NCBI RefSeq assembly: GCF_900156745.1
Contig: NZ_LT707065.1
Coordinates: 1,922,001-1,986,000, forward strand
Length of the DNA stretch: 64,000 nt
Source of the DNA: Achromobacter sp. MFA1 R4
GTDB taxonomy: Bacteria; Pseudomonadota; Gammaproteobacteria; Burkholderiales; Burkholderiaceae_B
Reading direction: 5' to 3'
Shown here: piece after piece, positions 10,145-19,559 of the stretch
Numbering within the stretch: position 1 is the stretch's first letter
How the letters are laid out: each line of letters opens with the position of its first letter
Program-made: the position numbers and the translations under genes
Notes under the pieces: model-generated
Database searches by the model: none
Seen by the model: only the letters and a program-made list of their open reading frames with translations
What the model was told of the DNA's origin: nothing

Positions 10145-11056
10145 TCACGGCGCGCGCCGCGTGGCGAGCCAGATGCCGAACGCGATGGGAATGATGCCCA
10201 GCAGGTCCAGCCACGAGACCGGTTCGCTCAGCACCAGCCAGCCGAACAACAGGCCCAGCGGCGGCATCAGGAAATGCAGCGCGCTGGCCGACGTGGCGCT
10301 GGCGCGGCCAAGAATCATGAACCACAGGTAATAGCCCCCCATCGACACGGCGACGATCATGTAGGCCATGCTCCAGACGAGGCTCGCGGTCAGCCGCGCA
10401 TCGCCGATGTTCTCGCTGGCCAGCGCAAACGGCAGCAGCGCCGCGGCGCCGGCCAAGGACTGGATGCCGGTCGAGGTCCACAGTCCCGACGTCGGCTTGA
10501 GACGTTTGTAGAGCAAAGTGCCCGCCACCAGCGCCACCAGCCCGCCCGTCACGAGCAACGTGCCGTGCACGTCTTCCTGCATGCCGGTCAGCCGCGATCG
10601 CAGCACCAGCGCCACGCCCGCCAGCCCCAGGCTCAACCCCAGCAGCTTGCGCCAGCCCAGGCGCTCGCCCAGCAGCGGACCGGCCAGCACCCCGATGAGC
10701 AGCGGATTGGTGCTGATCAGCACCGCCGTGAAAGCGGACGACACGGTAATCATGCCCGACCAGCTCAAGCCCAGGTACAGCGCGTTGTTCAAGACGCCCA
10801 GCAGGATGAGGGAGGCAAGGTCGCGGCCGGCGGGCAGCTTCCAGCGTCCGCTGGCCGCCGCCAGGCCCAGCATCAGCGCGCCGGCTATCAGAAAGCGGAC
10901 CGTCAGAAGCGTGAGCGGCGGGCAGTCGCGCACCGCGATCTTGGCGGCCGCGAAGGCCGAACTCCACAGGAAGCAGAACGCGGCGATGGGCGCCAGGCTG
11001 ACGCCTGGACCGCCGGTCGCGGGCAGGGCGCAGGCAGGGGTTGAAAGAGCCTTCAT
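10145..11056 (-). CDS. EamA/DMT-family transporter
   Basis: A 303-residue inner-membrane protein with about ten hydrophobic segments in two repeated EamA halves (for example PIAAFCFLWSSAFAAAKIAV near the N-terminus). It belongs to the drug/metabolite transporter superfamily, which usually exports amino acids or small metabolites. It is divergent from a LysR regulator whose start is 130 bp away, so that regulator probably controls it. A similar EamA/LysR divergent pair occurs at 45783-47706. Confidence 0.88.
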   Translation of the reverse strand: MKALSTPACALPATGGPGVSLAPIAAFCFLWSSAFAAAKIAVRDCPPLTLLTVRFLIAGALMLGLAAASGRWKLPAGRDLASLILLGVLNNALYLGLSWSGMITVSSAFTAVLISTNPLLIGVLAGPLLGERLGWRKLLGLSLGLAGVALVLRSRLTGMQEDVHGTLLVTGGLVALVAGTLLYKRLKPTSGLWTSTGIQSLAGAAALLPFALASENIGDARLTASLVWSMAYMIVAVSMGGYYLWFMILGRASATSASALHFLMPPLGLLFGWLVLSEPVSWLDLLGIIPIAFGIWLATRRAP

Positions 11057-11186
11057 GCAAGATCCGGCAAGAGTCTTAAGCCGCAGGCGCGGCGGGTTGA
11101 TGGCATTCTCCGCGCCGCCCGATCCATTGACAAACTCTTTATTCAGATCGAAAGTATTTGAAAATCAAATGGATGTAGAGGCCGCC

Positions 11187-12050
11187 ATGCTCGATCTCGA
11201 TCTTTTGCACAGCTTTGTGTCGGTAGTGGAAACCGGCGGCTTTACCGCTGCGGGCGAACGCGTGCACCGCAGCCAGTCCACCGTCAGCCAGCAGATCCGC
11301 AAGCTCGAGGAGACGCTGGAGTGCCCGCTCTTCGTGCGCGAAGGGCGCCAGGTCCAGCTCACCGAAGAGGGCGAGCGCCTGCTTGGCTACGCGCGCAGGA
11401 TGCTCGCGCTGTCCACCGAAGTGCGCGAAGCCGTCAGCGGCCGCAAGCGCGTGGACGTGATCCGCCTGGGCATTCCGGACGATTTTGCGGTGGACGCGCT
11501 GACGGGCGTGGTGGCCGCCTTCGCCCGGGCCAGGCCAGCGGTGCAGTTGTCGGTGCGCTGCGACCTGACCGCCGTGCTCACCCGCAGCCTGGAGCGCGGG
11601 GACCTGGACGTGGCGCTGCTCAAGCGCGAGCCGGGCACCGGGGCGTCCCTGGCCGCCTGGCCGGAACGGCTGCACTGGCTGGGCAGCGCGTCGGTCCCGG
11701 TGCCGCTGCCGCCGGACGCGCCCGTGCCGCTGGTGGCCTTTCCGCAGGGCTGCATCTACCGCAACCGCGCGATCCATGCCCTGGAGTCCGCCGGACGGCG
11801 CTGGCGCATCGCCTACGAAAGCCCGAACCTGTCCGGCGTGCAGGCCGCGCTGGCGGGCGGCCTGGGTATCGCCCTGCTGGAGCGGCGCTGCGTCGCGGCG
11901 GGCCACCGGATCCTGGACGTGGGCCTGCCGGCCGTGCCGCCATCTGAACTGGCGTTATGCGTGGCCGGGTCCGCGCGCGAACCCGCGCGTCAGCTTGCGA
12001 TGAATATCAGGGATTTTTGCGAGAAGGAAATGACGCGGCTCGCCGCATGA
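11187..12050 (+). CDS. LysR-family transcriptional regulator
   Basis: This 287-residue protein has an N-terminal winged helix-turn-helix (LDLLHSFVSVVETGGFTAAG, then HRSQSTVSQQIRKLE, residues about 3-62) and a C-terminal LysR substrate-binding domain. ATG 11187 has GAGG about 6 nt upstream; ATG 11169, six codons earlier, has no clear RBS and is the alternative. It is divergent from the EamA transporter gene, the usual arrangement for a regulator and its target. The inducer is unknown. Confidence 0.9.
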   Translation: MLDLDLLHSFVSVVETGGFTAAGERVHRSQSTVSQQIRKLEETLECPLFVREGRQVQLTEEGERLLGYARRMLALSTEVREAVSGRKRVDVIRLGIPDDFAVDALTGVVAAFARARPAVQLSVRCDLTAVLTRSLERGDLDVALLKREPGTGASLAAWPERLHWLGSASVPVPLPPDAPVPLVAFPQGCIYRNRAIHALESAGRRWRIAYESPNLSGVQAALAGGLGIALLERRCVAAGHRILDVGLPAVPPSELALCVAGSAREPARQLAMNIRDFCEKEMTRLAA

Positions 12051-12096
12051 AGGCAGCGAGCCGGTAACGTAGGCCAATGCTCAGGCCGGCCAACGC

Positions 12097-12378
12097 TCAG
12101 GCGATGGCAACCAGGGGGATCGGGAAGCTGCTGTTGGCAGCCGGCGTGTCCGATTCCACCAGGGCGGCGGGCGCATTGACCGGAACGGCGATGGAGCGCA
12201 CGTCGCAAACGCTGGAGCAGCGGCCGCCCGGCAGGTATTCGGCGGCGGTTGCCGCGCAGCAGCCGCAGCACGTGGCCACGCCCAGCTCGAACTGCAGGTC
12301 GGAAAGCGTCGTCGCGCCGGCGTCCACGGTGGCGCGGACTTGGCGTTCGGTGATGGCATTACATACGCAAATGTACAT
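12097..12378 (-). CDS. bfd: Bacterioferritin-associated ferredoxin
   Basis: Bfd carries a [2Fe-2S] cluster and reduces the bacterioferritin haem to release stored iron. The 93-aa product begins MYICVCNAITERQV and has the family ligands CxC near residue 4 and CCGCC about 33 residues later. It is longer than E. coli Bfd (64 aa) because of a C-terminal extension of about 30 residues with no recognised motif. A Fur-like site overlaps the upstream region at 12379-12395. It lies downstream of rpoN on the same strand rather than next to bfr. Confidence 0.9.
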   Translation of the reverse strand: MYICVCNAITERQVRATVDAGATTLSDLQFELGVATCCGCCAATAAEYLPGGRCSSVCDVRSIAVPVNAPAALVESDTPAANSSFPIPLVAIA

Positions 12379-12395
12379 GCGAATGATTATCGAAA
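12379..12395 (-). promoter_or_regulatory. Candidate Fur box upstream of bfd
   Basis: GCGAATGATTATCGAAA immediately upstream of the bfd start matches the core GATAATGATTATC-like Fur consensus. Iron repression of bfd is well known in other proteobacteria, so the position is sensible. Confidence 0.5.
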
Positions 12396-12500
12396 AATAT
12401 TCAGGCCGTGGCAAGCCCCGCCCACAAATAAATTGCAACCGAAATGTCACGCAAGCTGTTGAAAACAGGGACGAATTTGCCGCAAACGCGTCCCTTATTT

Positions 12501-13928
12501 TCAGCGCGCCGATGCCTGCGCCTTGCGCAGCGCCGCGGGGGCAATCCGCAGCGCTTCACGGTACTTTGCCACCGTCCGGCGGGCGATCACTATCCCCTGA
12601 TCGGCCAGTTTTTGCATGATCTGGCTATCCGACAAGGGCTTGGCGCGGTTCTCGTCAGCCACCATCTGGCGGATGTACGTCTGCACCGCCGTGGCCGACG
12701 TCGCATCGCCGCCTTCGGTCGACACCCCCGTTCCAAAGAAGCGTTTGAGTTCCAGCGTGCCAAACGGAGTGAGCATGTACTTCTGTGTCGTGGCGCGCGA
12801 AATCGTCGATTCGTGCAGACCGAGTTCCCCGGCGATGTCCTTCAGGATGAGCGGCCGCATGGCCGCGGGGCCTTGGCTGAAAAAGGCGGTCTGGCGTTCG
12901 ACGATGGCCTGCGACACGCGCAGGATGGTGTCGAAACGCTGCTCGACGTTGCGGATCATCCATTTGGCCTGCTGGAGCTGGGCCTGCAGCCCCGCGTGCG
13001 CGGACTCTTTCTGGTTGCCCAGCATCTGCGCGTACAGCCCGTTGATCTGCAGGCGAGGCACCGCGGCGCTGTTGAGGGTGGCCTGCCAGCCGCGCCGGGT
13101 CTTGCGCACGATGACGTCCGGCACGGCATATTCGGCGGCCGGCACGGTCCAGGCGCGCCCCGGGCGGGGCTCCAGGCGCAGGATCAGGGAATGGGCCGCG
13201 CGGAACGTCGGCTCGTCGCATCCGGCCGCCGCGCACAGGCGCGCGGCGTTGCCGGTGGCCAGCAGCGGCAGGTGTTCGGCGCAGATCCGCCGGGCGCATG
13301 CCAGCACGACCGGGTCTGCGGCTTCCGGCTGCCGCGTGAGGTCGGGATTGCGCAATTGAAGCTGCAGGCATTCGGCCATGTCGCGCGCCCCGATGCCGAC
13401 CGGGTCGAACGACTGCAGCAGCGACAGCGCGGCGCGCAGCTCGTCGATGTCGGGCTCCATCTCGGCCGGAAGCCAGCCCAGGATCTCATCCAGCGGCGAT
13501 CCCAGGTAGCCGTTTTCGTCCAGTTCGTCGATCAGCAGGGACGTCAATGCCGCGTCGCGCGGCGCCGCGCGGGTCAGGGCCAGCTGACCCAGCAGGTGCT
13601 CGCGCAAGGTATCCGGCCGGGCCGCCTCGGGCAGGCTGGAGTCATCGTCGGGGTAGACGCCGCCAGAGCCCGGCATCTCATCGACCGGGGACTCGCGTTC
13701 AGCCGCCGGCTCGTCGTCCTGCACGGAGGACTCGCGCTCGGATTCGGCCCGCGCCTCCGCCGTCGACGGCTCATCCTCGCGGTCCAGCAGCGGATTCTCG
13801 GCCAGCACTTGCGAGATCTCCGCTTCAAGATCGAGCGTAGACAACTGCAACAATCGGATCGATTGCTGGAGTTGTGGGGTCAGCGTCAGGTGCTGGCCAG
13901 GCCGCAGTTCTAAAATTGGACGGGTCAT
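12501..13928 (-). CDS. rpoN: RNA polymerase sigma-54 factor
   Basis: RpoN directs transcription from -24/-12 promoters with enhancer-binding activators. The 475-aa product has the Gln/Leu-rich region I (LTPQLQQSIRLLQLSTLDLE, about residues 14-34), an acidic Ser/Glu-rich region II, the core-binding domain and, near the C-terminus, the RpoN box ARRTVAKYRE. ATG 13928 gives the usual N-terminus; ATG 13946 (MQNIVP added) is possible. It is divergent from a small membrane protein whose start is 16 bp away. The usual lptB/hpf neighbours are not here; bfd lies downstream. Confidence 0.95.
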   Translation of the reverse strand: MTRPILELRPGQHLTLTPQLQQSIRLLQLSTLDLEAEISQVLAENPLLDREDEPSTAEARAESERESSVQDDEPAAERESPVDEMPGSGGVYPDDDSSLPEAARPDTLREHLLGQLALTRAAPRDAALTSLLIDELDENGYLGSPLDEILGWLPAEMEPDIDELRAALSLLQSFDPVGIGARDMAECLQLQLRNPDLTRQPEAADPVVLACARRICAEHLPLLATGNAARLCAAAGCDEPTFRAAHSLILRLEPRPGRAWTVPAAEYAVPDVIVRKTRRGWQATLNSAAVPRLQINGLYAQMLGNQKESAHAGLQAQLQQAKWMIRNVEQRFDTILRVSQAIVERQTAFFSQGPAAMRPLILKDIAGELGLHESTISRATTQKYMLTPFGTLELKRFFGTGVSTEGGDATSATAVQTYIRQMVADENRAKPLSDSQIMQKLADQGIVIARRTVAKYREALRIAPAALRKAQASAR

Positions 13929-13944
13929 AGGTACAATATTTTGC

Positions 13945-14565
13945 ATGATGAATCTGACTTCGCCCGCAAGCGTTCGCCAGGACTGCCGACTGATCGGCCA
14001 GACCCTGCTCAAACTGGCGCTTCCCCGACTCGTTTTGCGCGCGATTGTCATCGCCGTCGCCCTCGTTGTCTGGTATCTCGTTGCCACCTGGATACTGGAT
14101 TTCGGCAAGCGCATGAACTACGACTTCCTGCACACCCTGGGCCAGCCGACCATGGACATGGCGCAGCGGATCAACCCCTACCTCTGGTGGGTGGTCGCCG
14201 GCATCTGGTCCCTGATCGTGTTTTTCCTGGTGCGCGCCTGGTTCTACGCCAGCCTGGCCGCCGGCGCCGCAACGCCCGTCGGCACGGACGTGCTCGCTGA
14301 ACTGGCGCCGAACCTGTCCGAGGAATCGCTGGGCGTCCTGCGCTGGACCTGGGGCGACCGCCAGGAGCCCTTCACGGTGGGCGACCTGCGCCGCTCCCTG
14401 TCCGAATTGCGCCACAACCGCGTCGGCAAGATCGACATGGTCGCCGAGCAAGCCAGGATCCTGGAAGGAAACGCCAATCGCCCCACCCGCGATCCGCGCG
14501 ACGATGGCCGCCGCGAACCCCGAGCGGACCGCTACATCGAACCCCGCATCGGCCCGGCCCGCTAG
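13945..14565 (+). CDS. Small inner-membrane hypothetical protein
   Basis: A 206-residue protein without a recognised family. It has two clear hydrophobic segments (VLRAIVIAVALVVWYLVATW at about residues 30-50 and WWVVAGIWSLIVFFLVRAWF at about 79-99). A soluble helical segment and a charged, Arg/Asp-rich, probably disordered C-terminus follow. Two adjacent ATGs (13945, 13948) are both possible. It starts in the short gap opposite rpoN, so the two genes must share promoter space. Confidence 0.7.
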   Translation: MMNLTSPASVRQDCRLIGQTLLKLALPRLVLRAIVIAVALVVWYLVATWILDFGKRMNYDFLHTLGQPTMDMAQRINPYLWWVVAGIWSLIVFFLVRAWFYASLAAGAATPVGTDVLAELAPNLSEESLGVLRWTWGDRQEPFTVGDLRRSLSELRHNRVGKIDMVAEQARILEGNANRPTRDPRDDGRREPRADRYIEPRIGPAR

Positions 14566-14583
14566 ATCAACCCACGCCCGCAC

Positions 14584-14605
14584 AAGGCCGCCGCAAGGCG
14601 GCCTT
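14584..14605 (+). terminator. Hairpin after the membrane-protein gene
   Basis: A 9-bp stem (AAGGCCGCC/GGCGGCCTT) with a GCAA tetraloop lies 18 nt past the stop codon. It lacks a proper T-run, so termination activity is uncertain. Confidence 0.45.
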
Positions 14606-14758
14606 GCTGCTTCCTGGGCCAGCTTCCTGGGCCAGACTTGCCCGGCCTGCTTGCCTGGCCTGCTCCCATTGGCCGGCTTTCTCAGCGCCCCAGTCCTCGA
14701 TCCGTCCCCGGCACATTACGTTTGCGCTTTCCAAGAAAGTATGTTTGACTAGCAACCT

Positions 14759-14884
14759 ATGGCCGCCTACCGCACCTTCTCCGCGATTGACACCGGACGC
14801 TTCGACGCCCCGGTCGCCGGCCTGCGCGCTCGTTCCTCCTTCATCGCGCTATCGCTACTGCTACCGATCGGTTGCCGGGCCTAG
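14759..14884 (+). CDS. Candidate leuA leader peptide (attenuator control)
   Basis: A 41-codon open frame starts at ATG 14759 and ends at TAG 14884, about 170 nt before leuA. Near its end it reads I-A-L-S-L-L-L-P-I with Leu codons CTA, CTA, CTG, CTA. CTA is very rare in this genome, so clustered use suggests ribosome stalling when leucyl-tRNA is scarce. Downstream, the segment GGTAGC (14893-14898) can pair with GCTACC in the control-codon region, and CGGCAGCC (14900-14907) can pair with GGTTGCCG (14869-14876) or with a downstream TTGCC. A T-rich tract follows at about 14929-14940. Leader-peptide control of leu genes is known in proteobacteria; this instance is inferred. Confidence 0.55.
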   Translation: MAAYRTFSAIDTGRFDAPVAGLRARSSFIALSLLLPIGCRA

Positions 14885-15054
14885 TGTCCCCGTGGTAGCT
14901 CGGCAGCCACGCTTGCCACACGCGATTTTCCCCTTTTATTCCTGAATCCAGCCGGACAACCCCGGCAAACCCTGGCACAAGACCGCCATCCGGTCGCGAT
15001 GCCGTCGAGCGCCCAAGGCGCCGGGATTCATAAGAAACCGATCGAGGTGTAGTG
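14885..15054 (+). promoter_or_regulatory. leuA: leuA 5' leader with possible alternative hairpins
   Basis: No gene is seen. The region contains GGCAG/TTGCC (about 14901-14916), a weak terminator-like stem with its T-rich tract some 12 nt away, and the alternative pairings described for the leader peptide. The structure is only partly convincing by eye. Confidence 0.4.
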
Positions 15055-16767
15055 ATGATGCTTGCCAACCCCGCCACCAAATACGTCCCCTTCGCGCCCT
15101 TTGCCCGCGATTTCTCCGAACGCACCTGGCCCAGCCGCCGCATCACGAAGGCGCCGATCTGGATGAGCACGGACCTGCGCGATGGCAACCAGGCGTTGAT
15201 CGAGCCGATGAGCGTGGAGCGCAAGGTCCGCTTCTTCGAACAGCTCGTGAAGATCGGCTTCAAGGAAATCGAGGTCGGCTTCCCGTCGGCGTCGCAGACC
15301 GACTTCGACTTCGTGCGCAAGCTCATCGACGAAAAGCGCATCCCCGACGACGTGACCATCATCGTGCTGACGCAGTCGCGCGAAGACCTGATCAGCCGCA
15401 CGGTGGAAGCAGCCGCGGGCGCCAAACAGGCCATCGTCCACATGTACAACGCCTGCGCGCCGGCCTTCCGCAAGGTCGTGTTCAACATGTCCAAGGACGA
15501 GATCAAGAACATCGCCACCACCGGCACGCGCCTGATCAAGCAATACACCTCGCAGCGCCCCGAGACCCAGTGGCGCTACGAATACTCGCCCGAAGTCTTC
15601 AGCACGACCGAACCCGAGTTTGCGCTGGAAGTCTCGGACGCCGTGGCGGACGTCTGGCAGCCCACGCCCGACAACAAGATGGTGTTGAACCTGCCCGCCA
15701 CCATCGAGGCCACCACCCCCAACCTGTACGCCGACCAGATCGAGTGGATGCACAAGAACCTGGCCCGCCGCGACAGCATCGTGCTCAGCGTCCACCCGCA
15801 CAATGACCGCGGCACCGCCGTCGCCGCCGCCGAATTCGCGGTGATGGCCGGCGCCGACCGCATCGAAGGCTGCCTCTTCGGCAGCGGCGAGCGCACCGGC
15901 AACGTCGACCTCGTCACGCTGGCCCTGAACCTCTACACGCAGGGCGTGCATCCGGGCCTGGACTTCTCGGACATCGACGAAGTGCGCCGCTGCGCTGAAT
16001 ACTGCAACCAATTGCCGGTGCATCCGCGCCATCCGTACGCGGGCGACCTGGTCTTCACGGCGTTTTCGGGTTCGCACCAGGACGCGATCAAGAAGGGCTT
16101 TGCGCTGCAACAGCCGGACGCCGTCTGGGAAGTGCCTTACCTGCCGATCGACCCGGCCGACCTCGGCCGCAGCTACGACGCCGTGATCCGCGTGAACAGC
16201 CAGTCGGGCAAGGGCGGCGTGTCGTACCTGCTTGAACAGGAACACGGCCTGGTGTTGCCGCGCCGCCTGCAGATCGAGTTCAGCCGCGCCATCCAGCGCG
16301 TCACCGACGAGACGGGCCGCGAAGTCACCGCGGACGACGTGCACACGATCTTCAGCAGCGAATACCTCGAACAGAAGTCGCCCTGGACGCTCATCCGCCA
16401 TCGTATCGACGGCGATCCGTCGGCCGGCGAAGGCCAGCACTTCAGCATCGAAGCCGAGCTCGAATTCAACGGCGAACGGCGCATCGTGCGCGGCAAGGGC
16501 GACGGCGCGATTTCCGCCTTCGTGGCCGCGCTGGACGTGCCCGTGCGCATCATGGACTACCACGAGCACGCCATCGGCACCGGCACTGGCACGCGCGCCG
16601 CTTCGTATGTCGAGCTGCGCGTGGGCGAGTCCAGCACGGGCTTTGGCGTGGGCATCGACCGTGACATCGTGACGGCCTCGTTCCAGGCCGTGCTGAGCGC
16701 CGTGAACCGCCACATCAATTCGGGCGCCATCGCCACCACCGAACAGGAAGCCGCCGAAACCGTGTGA
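15055..16767 (+). CDS. leuA: 2-isopropylmalate synthase (long single-polypeptide form)
   Basis: The enzyme condenses acetyl-CoA with 2-oxoisovalerate in the first committed step of leucine synthesis. The 570-aa length matches the LeuA type 2 group. DRE-TIM motifs are visible: [12 protein letters not shown] (about residue 41), the metal-binding [10 protein letters not shown] and a [16 protein letters not shown] segment. The last ~130 residues form the LeuA regulatory (dimerisation, leucine feedback) domain. ATG 15055 is chosen because GAGG lies 7 nt upstream; GTG 15052 and ATG 15058 are close alternatives. It is a single gene with its own terminator. Confidence 0.96.
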   Translation: MMLANPATKYVPFAPFARDFSERTWPSRRITKAPIWMSTDLRDGNQALIEPMSVERKVRFFEQLVKIGFKEIEVGFPSASQTDFDFVRKLIDEKRIPDDVTIIVLTQSREDLISRTVEAAAGAKQAIVHMYNACAPAFRKVVFNMSKDEIKNIATTGTRLIKQYTSQRPETQWRYEYSPEVFSTTEPEFALEVSDAVADVWQPTPDNKMVLNLPATIEATTPNLYADQIEWMHKNLARRDSIVLSVHPHNDRGTAVAAAEFAVMAGADRIEGCLFGSGERTGNVDLVTLALNLYTQGVHPGLDFSDIDEVRRCAEYCNQLPVHPRHPYAGDLVFTAFSGSHQDAIKKGFALQQPDAVWEVPYLPIDPADLGRSYDAVIRVNSQSGKGGVSYLLEQEHGLVLPRRLQIEFSRAIQRVTDETGREVTADDVHTIFSSEYLEQKSPWTLIRHRIDGDPSAGEGQHFSIEAELEFNGERRIVRGKGDGAISAFVAALDVPVRIMDYHEHAIGTGTGTRAASYVELRVGESSTGFGVGIDRDIVTASFQAVLSAVNRHINSGAIATTEQEAAETV

Positions 16768-16811
16768 TCCACGGCAAGGCCGGAGCCCCCCGACAAAGGG
16801 GGGCCAACGAC

Positions 16812-16842
16812 AAAGCCCGCCTTACCCTGGCGGGCTTTTTCA
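16812..16842 (+). terminator. Rho-independent terminator after leuA
   Basis: A 10-bp stem AAAGCCCGCC/GGCGGGCTTT with a 7-nt loop is followed by TTTC. It lies between the convergent leuA and amidase genes and can also act on the opposite strand. Confidence 0.85.
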
Positions 16843-16856
16843 TTGCAGCCGTGGAT

Positions 16857-18185
16857 TCAGCCGCGCGGCCACATATCAGAGGCGCCGATGTCCGGCGCAT
16901 GCGCGTCCAGCAGGCGCGCGTGGATCCACGCGCCGATGGCAAGCACGCGATGGTCTTCATGGCGCGCACCGACCAGTTGCAGGCCCACCGGCAAGCCTTG
17001 CGGGCCGGTGGCAAACGGCAGGTTCAGGCACGGCACGCCGAACATCGTCCAGGCGCGCGAGAACTGCGGATCGCCCGTGCCCAGGTCGGCAAAGGGCGCT
17101 TCGCCGCTGGCGCTGGGTGCGAGCAGCACGTCGTAATTCTGGAACCACCCGTCCACGCGCGCGCGCGCCTCGGCGGCGCGGGCGAGGTTCTTGATGTGCT
17201 GCTCGGCGCTGATCTGCGCGCCGGCTTCAAGAATGGCCTGCAGCTTGGGACTGAGATGCGCGGCGTGCTCGAAGCGTTCATAGGCGAGCGCCTGCGAGGC
17301 CTCGAACGCCATGATGTCCGAATGGAGCTGCACCAGCACGCAATGCTCGGGCGGCAGCGGCACCTCTTCGACTTTGGCGCCCGCGCGCGACAGGATCGCG
17401 GCGGCCTGCGCGAAGGCTTCCTTGGTTTCGGGCTGCGCATGGCGCCACTGCAGGCTGCGATACATGCCGACGCGCGGCTTGTCGTCGTAGGACAGGTCGA
17501 GCATGCGCGGATCGCGCATCAGGACCGAGGCGAACAACGCCATGTCCGGCACCGATCGGGTGAAGCCGCCCACGGTGTCCAGGGATTCGGCGAGGCTTTT
17601 GACGCCGGCGCGGGAAATCCCGCCGAAGGTGGGCTTGTAGCCCACGATGCCGCAATACGAGGCCGGCCGGATGATGGAGCCTGCGGTCTGCGAGCCCAGC
17701 GCGAAGGGCACCATGTCGTCGGCCACCGCGGCCGCGGAGCCGCTGGACGAGCCGCCAGGCGTGTAGGCCTCGTTGCGCGGGTTGCGGGTGGGGCCCGCCT
17801 GGTAGGTCGCGAATTCGGTGGTGACGGTCTTGCCGATGACGATGGCGCCCGCGCCGCGGCACAGCGCCACCGAGGCGGCGTCCAGGCCGGGACGATGGCG
17901 GTCGTAGATGGGCGATCCGTAACGGGTGGGAAGGTCGACGGTGTCGAACAGGTCTTTCACGCCGATGGGCAGGCCATGCAACGGGCCGCGCACCGGGCCG
18001 CGGTCGAGTTCTTCGGCCCGTTCGATCGCGGCCTGCTTCTGCAGGGCGGTCCAGGCGTGAACGGCATTTTCGCGCTGCTCGATGCGCGCGAAGCAGGCCC
18101 GCACCAGTTGCACTGCGGTCAATTCGCGCCGTTGCAGCTTGTGCGCGGCTTCGACCGCGCCAAGTCTGTTCAAGGCAGTAGACAT
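16857..18185 (-). CDS. Amidase-signature family hydrolase
   Basis: A 442-aa protein of the amidase-signature family, which hydrolyses amides through a Ser-cisSer-Lys triad. The Lys lies in PIGVKDLFDT, and the Gly/Ser-rich signature reads PGGSSSGSAAAV, containing the catalytic and cis-Ser residues. ATG 18185 is preceded by GAGGAAA. It is divergent from a LacI regulator across a 315-bp gap. GatA identity is unlikely because no gatB/gatC is nearby. The substrate is unknown. Confidence 0.9.
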   Translation of the reverse strand: MSTALNRLGAVEAAHKLQRRELTAVQLVRACFARIEQRENAVHAWTALQKQAAIERAEELDRGPVRGPLHGLPIGVKDLFDTVDLPTRYGSPIYDRHRPGLDAASVALCRGAGAIVIGKTVTTEFATYQAGPTRNPRNEAYTPGGSSSGSAAAVADDMVPFALGSQTAGSIIRPASYCGIVGYKPTFGGISRAGVKSLAESLDTVGGFTRSVPDMALFASVLMRDPRMLDLSYDDKPRVGMYRSLQWRHAQPETKEAFAQAAAILSRAGAKVEEVPLPPEHCVLVQLHSDIMAFEASQALAYERFEHAAHLSPKLQAILEAGAQISAEQHIKNLARAAEARARVDGWFQNYDVLLAPSASGEAPFADLGTGDPQFSRAWTMFGVPCLNLPFATGPQGLPVGLQLVGARHEDHRVLAIGAWIHARLLDAHAPDIGASDMWPRG

Positions 18186-18500
18186 GTAGCTTTCCTCTTT
18201 GCCGGAGCCGCGCGCAATGCGCGGGAACATATTCGCACCCGGTCCCCTTGACCGAGGGCCCGTCCGGCGCTGCATGGCGTGGCCCGCCTGGCGCGCCGGA
18301 ATGAGCCGACCCTTGCCACTGTACGCATCGCGTCAATTGGGAAAAACACCGAAATTGCCGGGTTTTTCCACGGAAAGCGCAGTACGCCGTGGCTTTGTGT
18401 TGTTGCTTCGCCACCAGCATAGCGCAAACCCGTGCAATACAAAGGTCATATTCCTCAAGTAAGATGAAATCGTTTTCAGCAAATTTGCAGCGGCTCACCA
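18186..18500. promoter_or_regulatory. Divergent amidase/LacI intergenic region
   Basis: This 315-bp stretch has no credible gene. Its main recognisable element is the LacI-type operator at 18465-18478, annotated separately. The rest is AT-richer than the surrounding genes, as expected for promoters. Confidence 0.4.
18465..18478. promoter_or_regulatory. LacI-type operator upstream of the lacI-family gene
   Basis: TGAAATCGTTTTCA is a 14-bp imperfect palindrome with central CG, typical of LacI-family operators. A near-identical palindrome lies upstream of the ABC operon at 20415-20428. This suggests autoregulation and control of the transporter. Confidence 0.6.
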
Positions 18501-19514
18501 ATGGCTACGCGCCCCTCGTCCCGCTTTTCCATTATTGAAGTGGCTCGCAAGGCCGGCGTATCGCCGGCGACGGTGTCGCGCGCGTTCAACCAGCCGGAGA
18601 TCGTGCACCCGGATACGCTGGCGCACATACGCAACGTCGCCAAGCGCGCGGGCTTTCGGCCCAACCGCGTCGGCCGCAGCCTGCGTTCGGGCAGCACGCG
18701 CACCATCGGGCTGATCCTGCCCACGCTGTCCAATCCCGTATTCGCGGAGTGCTTTGAAGGCGCGGAACGCCGCGCCCGCGAATCGGGCTACAGCGTCATG
18801 CTGACCGCCACGGGCTACGACCCGGCCGTGGAATCGGCCGCCGTGCAGGGGCTGATCGATCATCAGGTCGACGGCCTGATCCTGACGGTGGCCGACGTAA
18901 GCAAGAGCGCCACGCTGGACGACCTGGACCGCAGCGGCATTCCCTATGTGCTGGTCTACAACGAGTCCGCCGATCACCCGTTCGCGTCGGTCGACAATCG
19001 CGCGGCCGCCAGCGACATGGTCGCCCACCTGGCCGCGATGGGGCACAAGCGCATCGCGCTGGTGACCGGCCCGCTGACCGCGTCCGACCGGGCCCGCCGG
19101 CGCCTGATGGGCGCGCGCGCCTGCGCCAAGAAGCTGGGCCTGGACGCCATCCAGCACATCGCCATGGGCTCGCACACCGGCAGCGACGTGGACGCGCTGA
19201 AGGCCGCGCTGCGGGGCAAGCAGGCGCCCACGGCGCTCTTTTGCTCCAACGACCTGCTGGCCACCGCCGTCATCGCCGACCTGGTGGGCCTCGGCCTGTC
19301 CGTGCCGGCCGACATCTCGGTCTGCGGGTTCGACGGCATGCGCTTTGGCGCCTTGCTGACCCCACCGCTCACCACCGTCGCGCAGCCCAGCGACGGCATC
19401 GGCCAGACGGCATGTTCCAACCTGCTGGCGCAGATCCACGGACAGCCGCCGCAATCGAACCGCCTGCCGCATTGCATCGTCGTGGGCGGCACCGCGGCGT
19501 CCGTGCGCCGCTAG
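18501..19514 (+). CDS. LacI-family transcriptional regulator
   Basis: A 337-aa regulator with an N-terminal LacI helix-turn-helix (IIEVARKAGVSPATVSRAFN, about residues 10-29) and a hinge. A periplasmic-binding-protein-like effector domain follows (TIGLILPTLSNPVFAECFEG onward). It heads a gene set with a GpdQ-like phosphodiesterase and an Ugp-like importer, so its effector is probably a glycerophosphodiester-related compound or sugar phosphate. Matching operators lie before this gene and before the ABC operon. Confidence 0.93.
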   Translation: MATRPSSRFSIIEVARKAGVSPATVSRAFNQPEIVHPDTLAHIRNVAKRAGFRPNRVGRSLRSGSTRTIGLILPTLSNPVFAECFEGAERRARESGYSVMLTATGYDPAVESAAVQGLIDHQVDGLILTVADVSKSATLDDLDRSGIPYVLVYNESADHPFASVDNRAAASDMVAHLAAMGHKRIALVTGPLTASDRARRRLMGARACAKKLGLDAIQHIAMGSHTGSDVDALKAALRGKQAPTALFCSNDLLATAVIADLVGLGLSVPADISVCGFDGMRFGALLTPPLTTVAQPSDGIGQTACSNLLAQIHGQPPQSNRLPHCIVVGGTAASVRR

Positions 19515-19559
19515 CCAGCGCCTCTCATCCATCCGACCACTCCTCGATTCTTTCGCGTC

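Noticed and set aside
14584..14660. Tandem GCTTCCTGGGCCA repeat after the membrane-protein gene
   Set aside because: Only two short copies; likely chance in GC-rich intergenic sequence.
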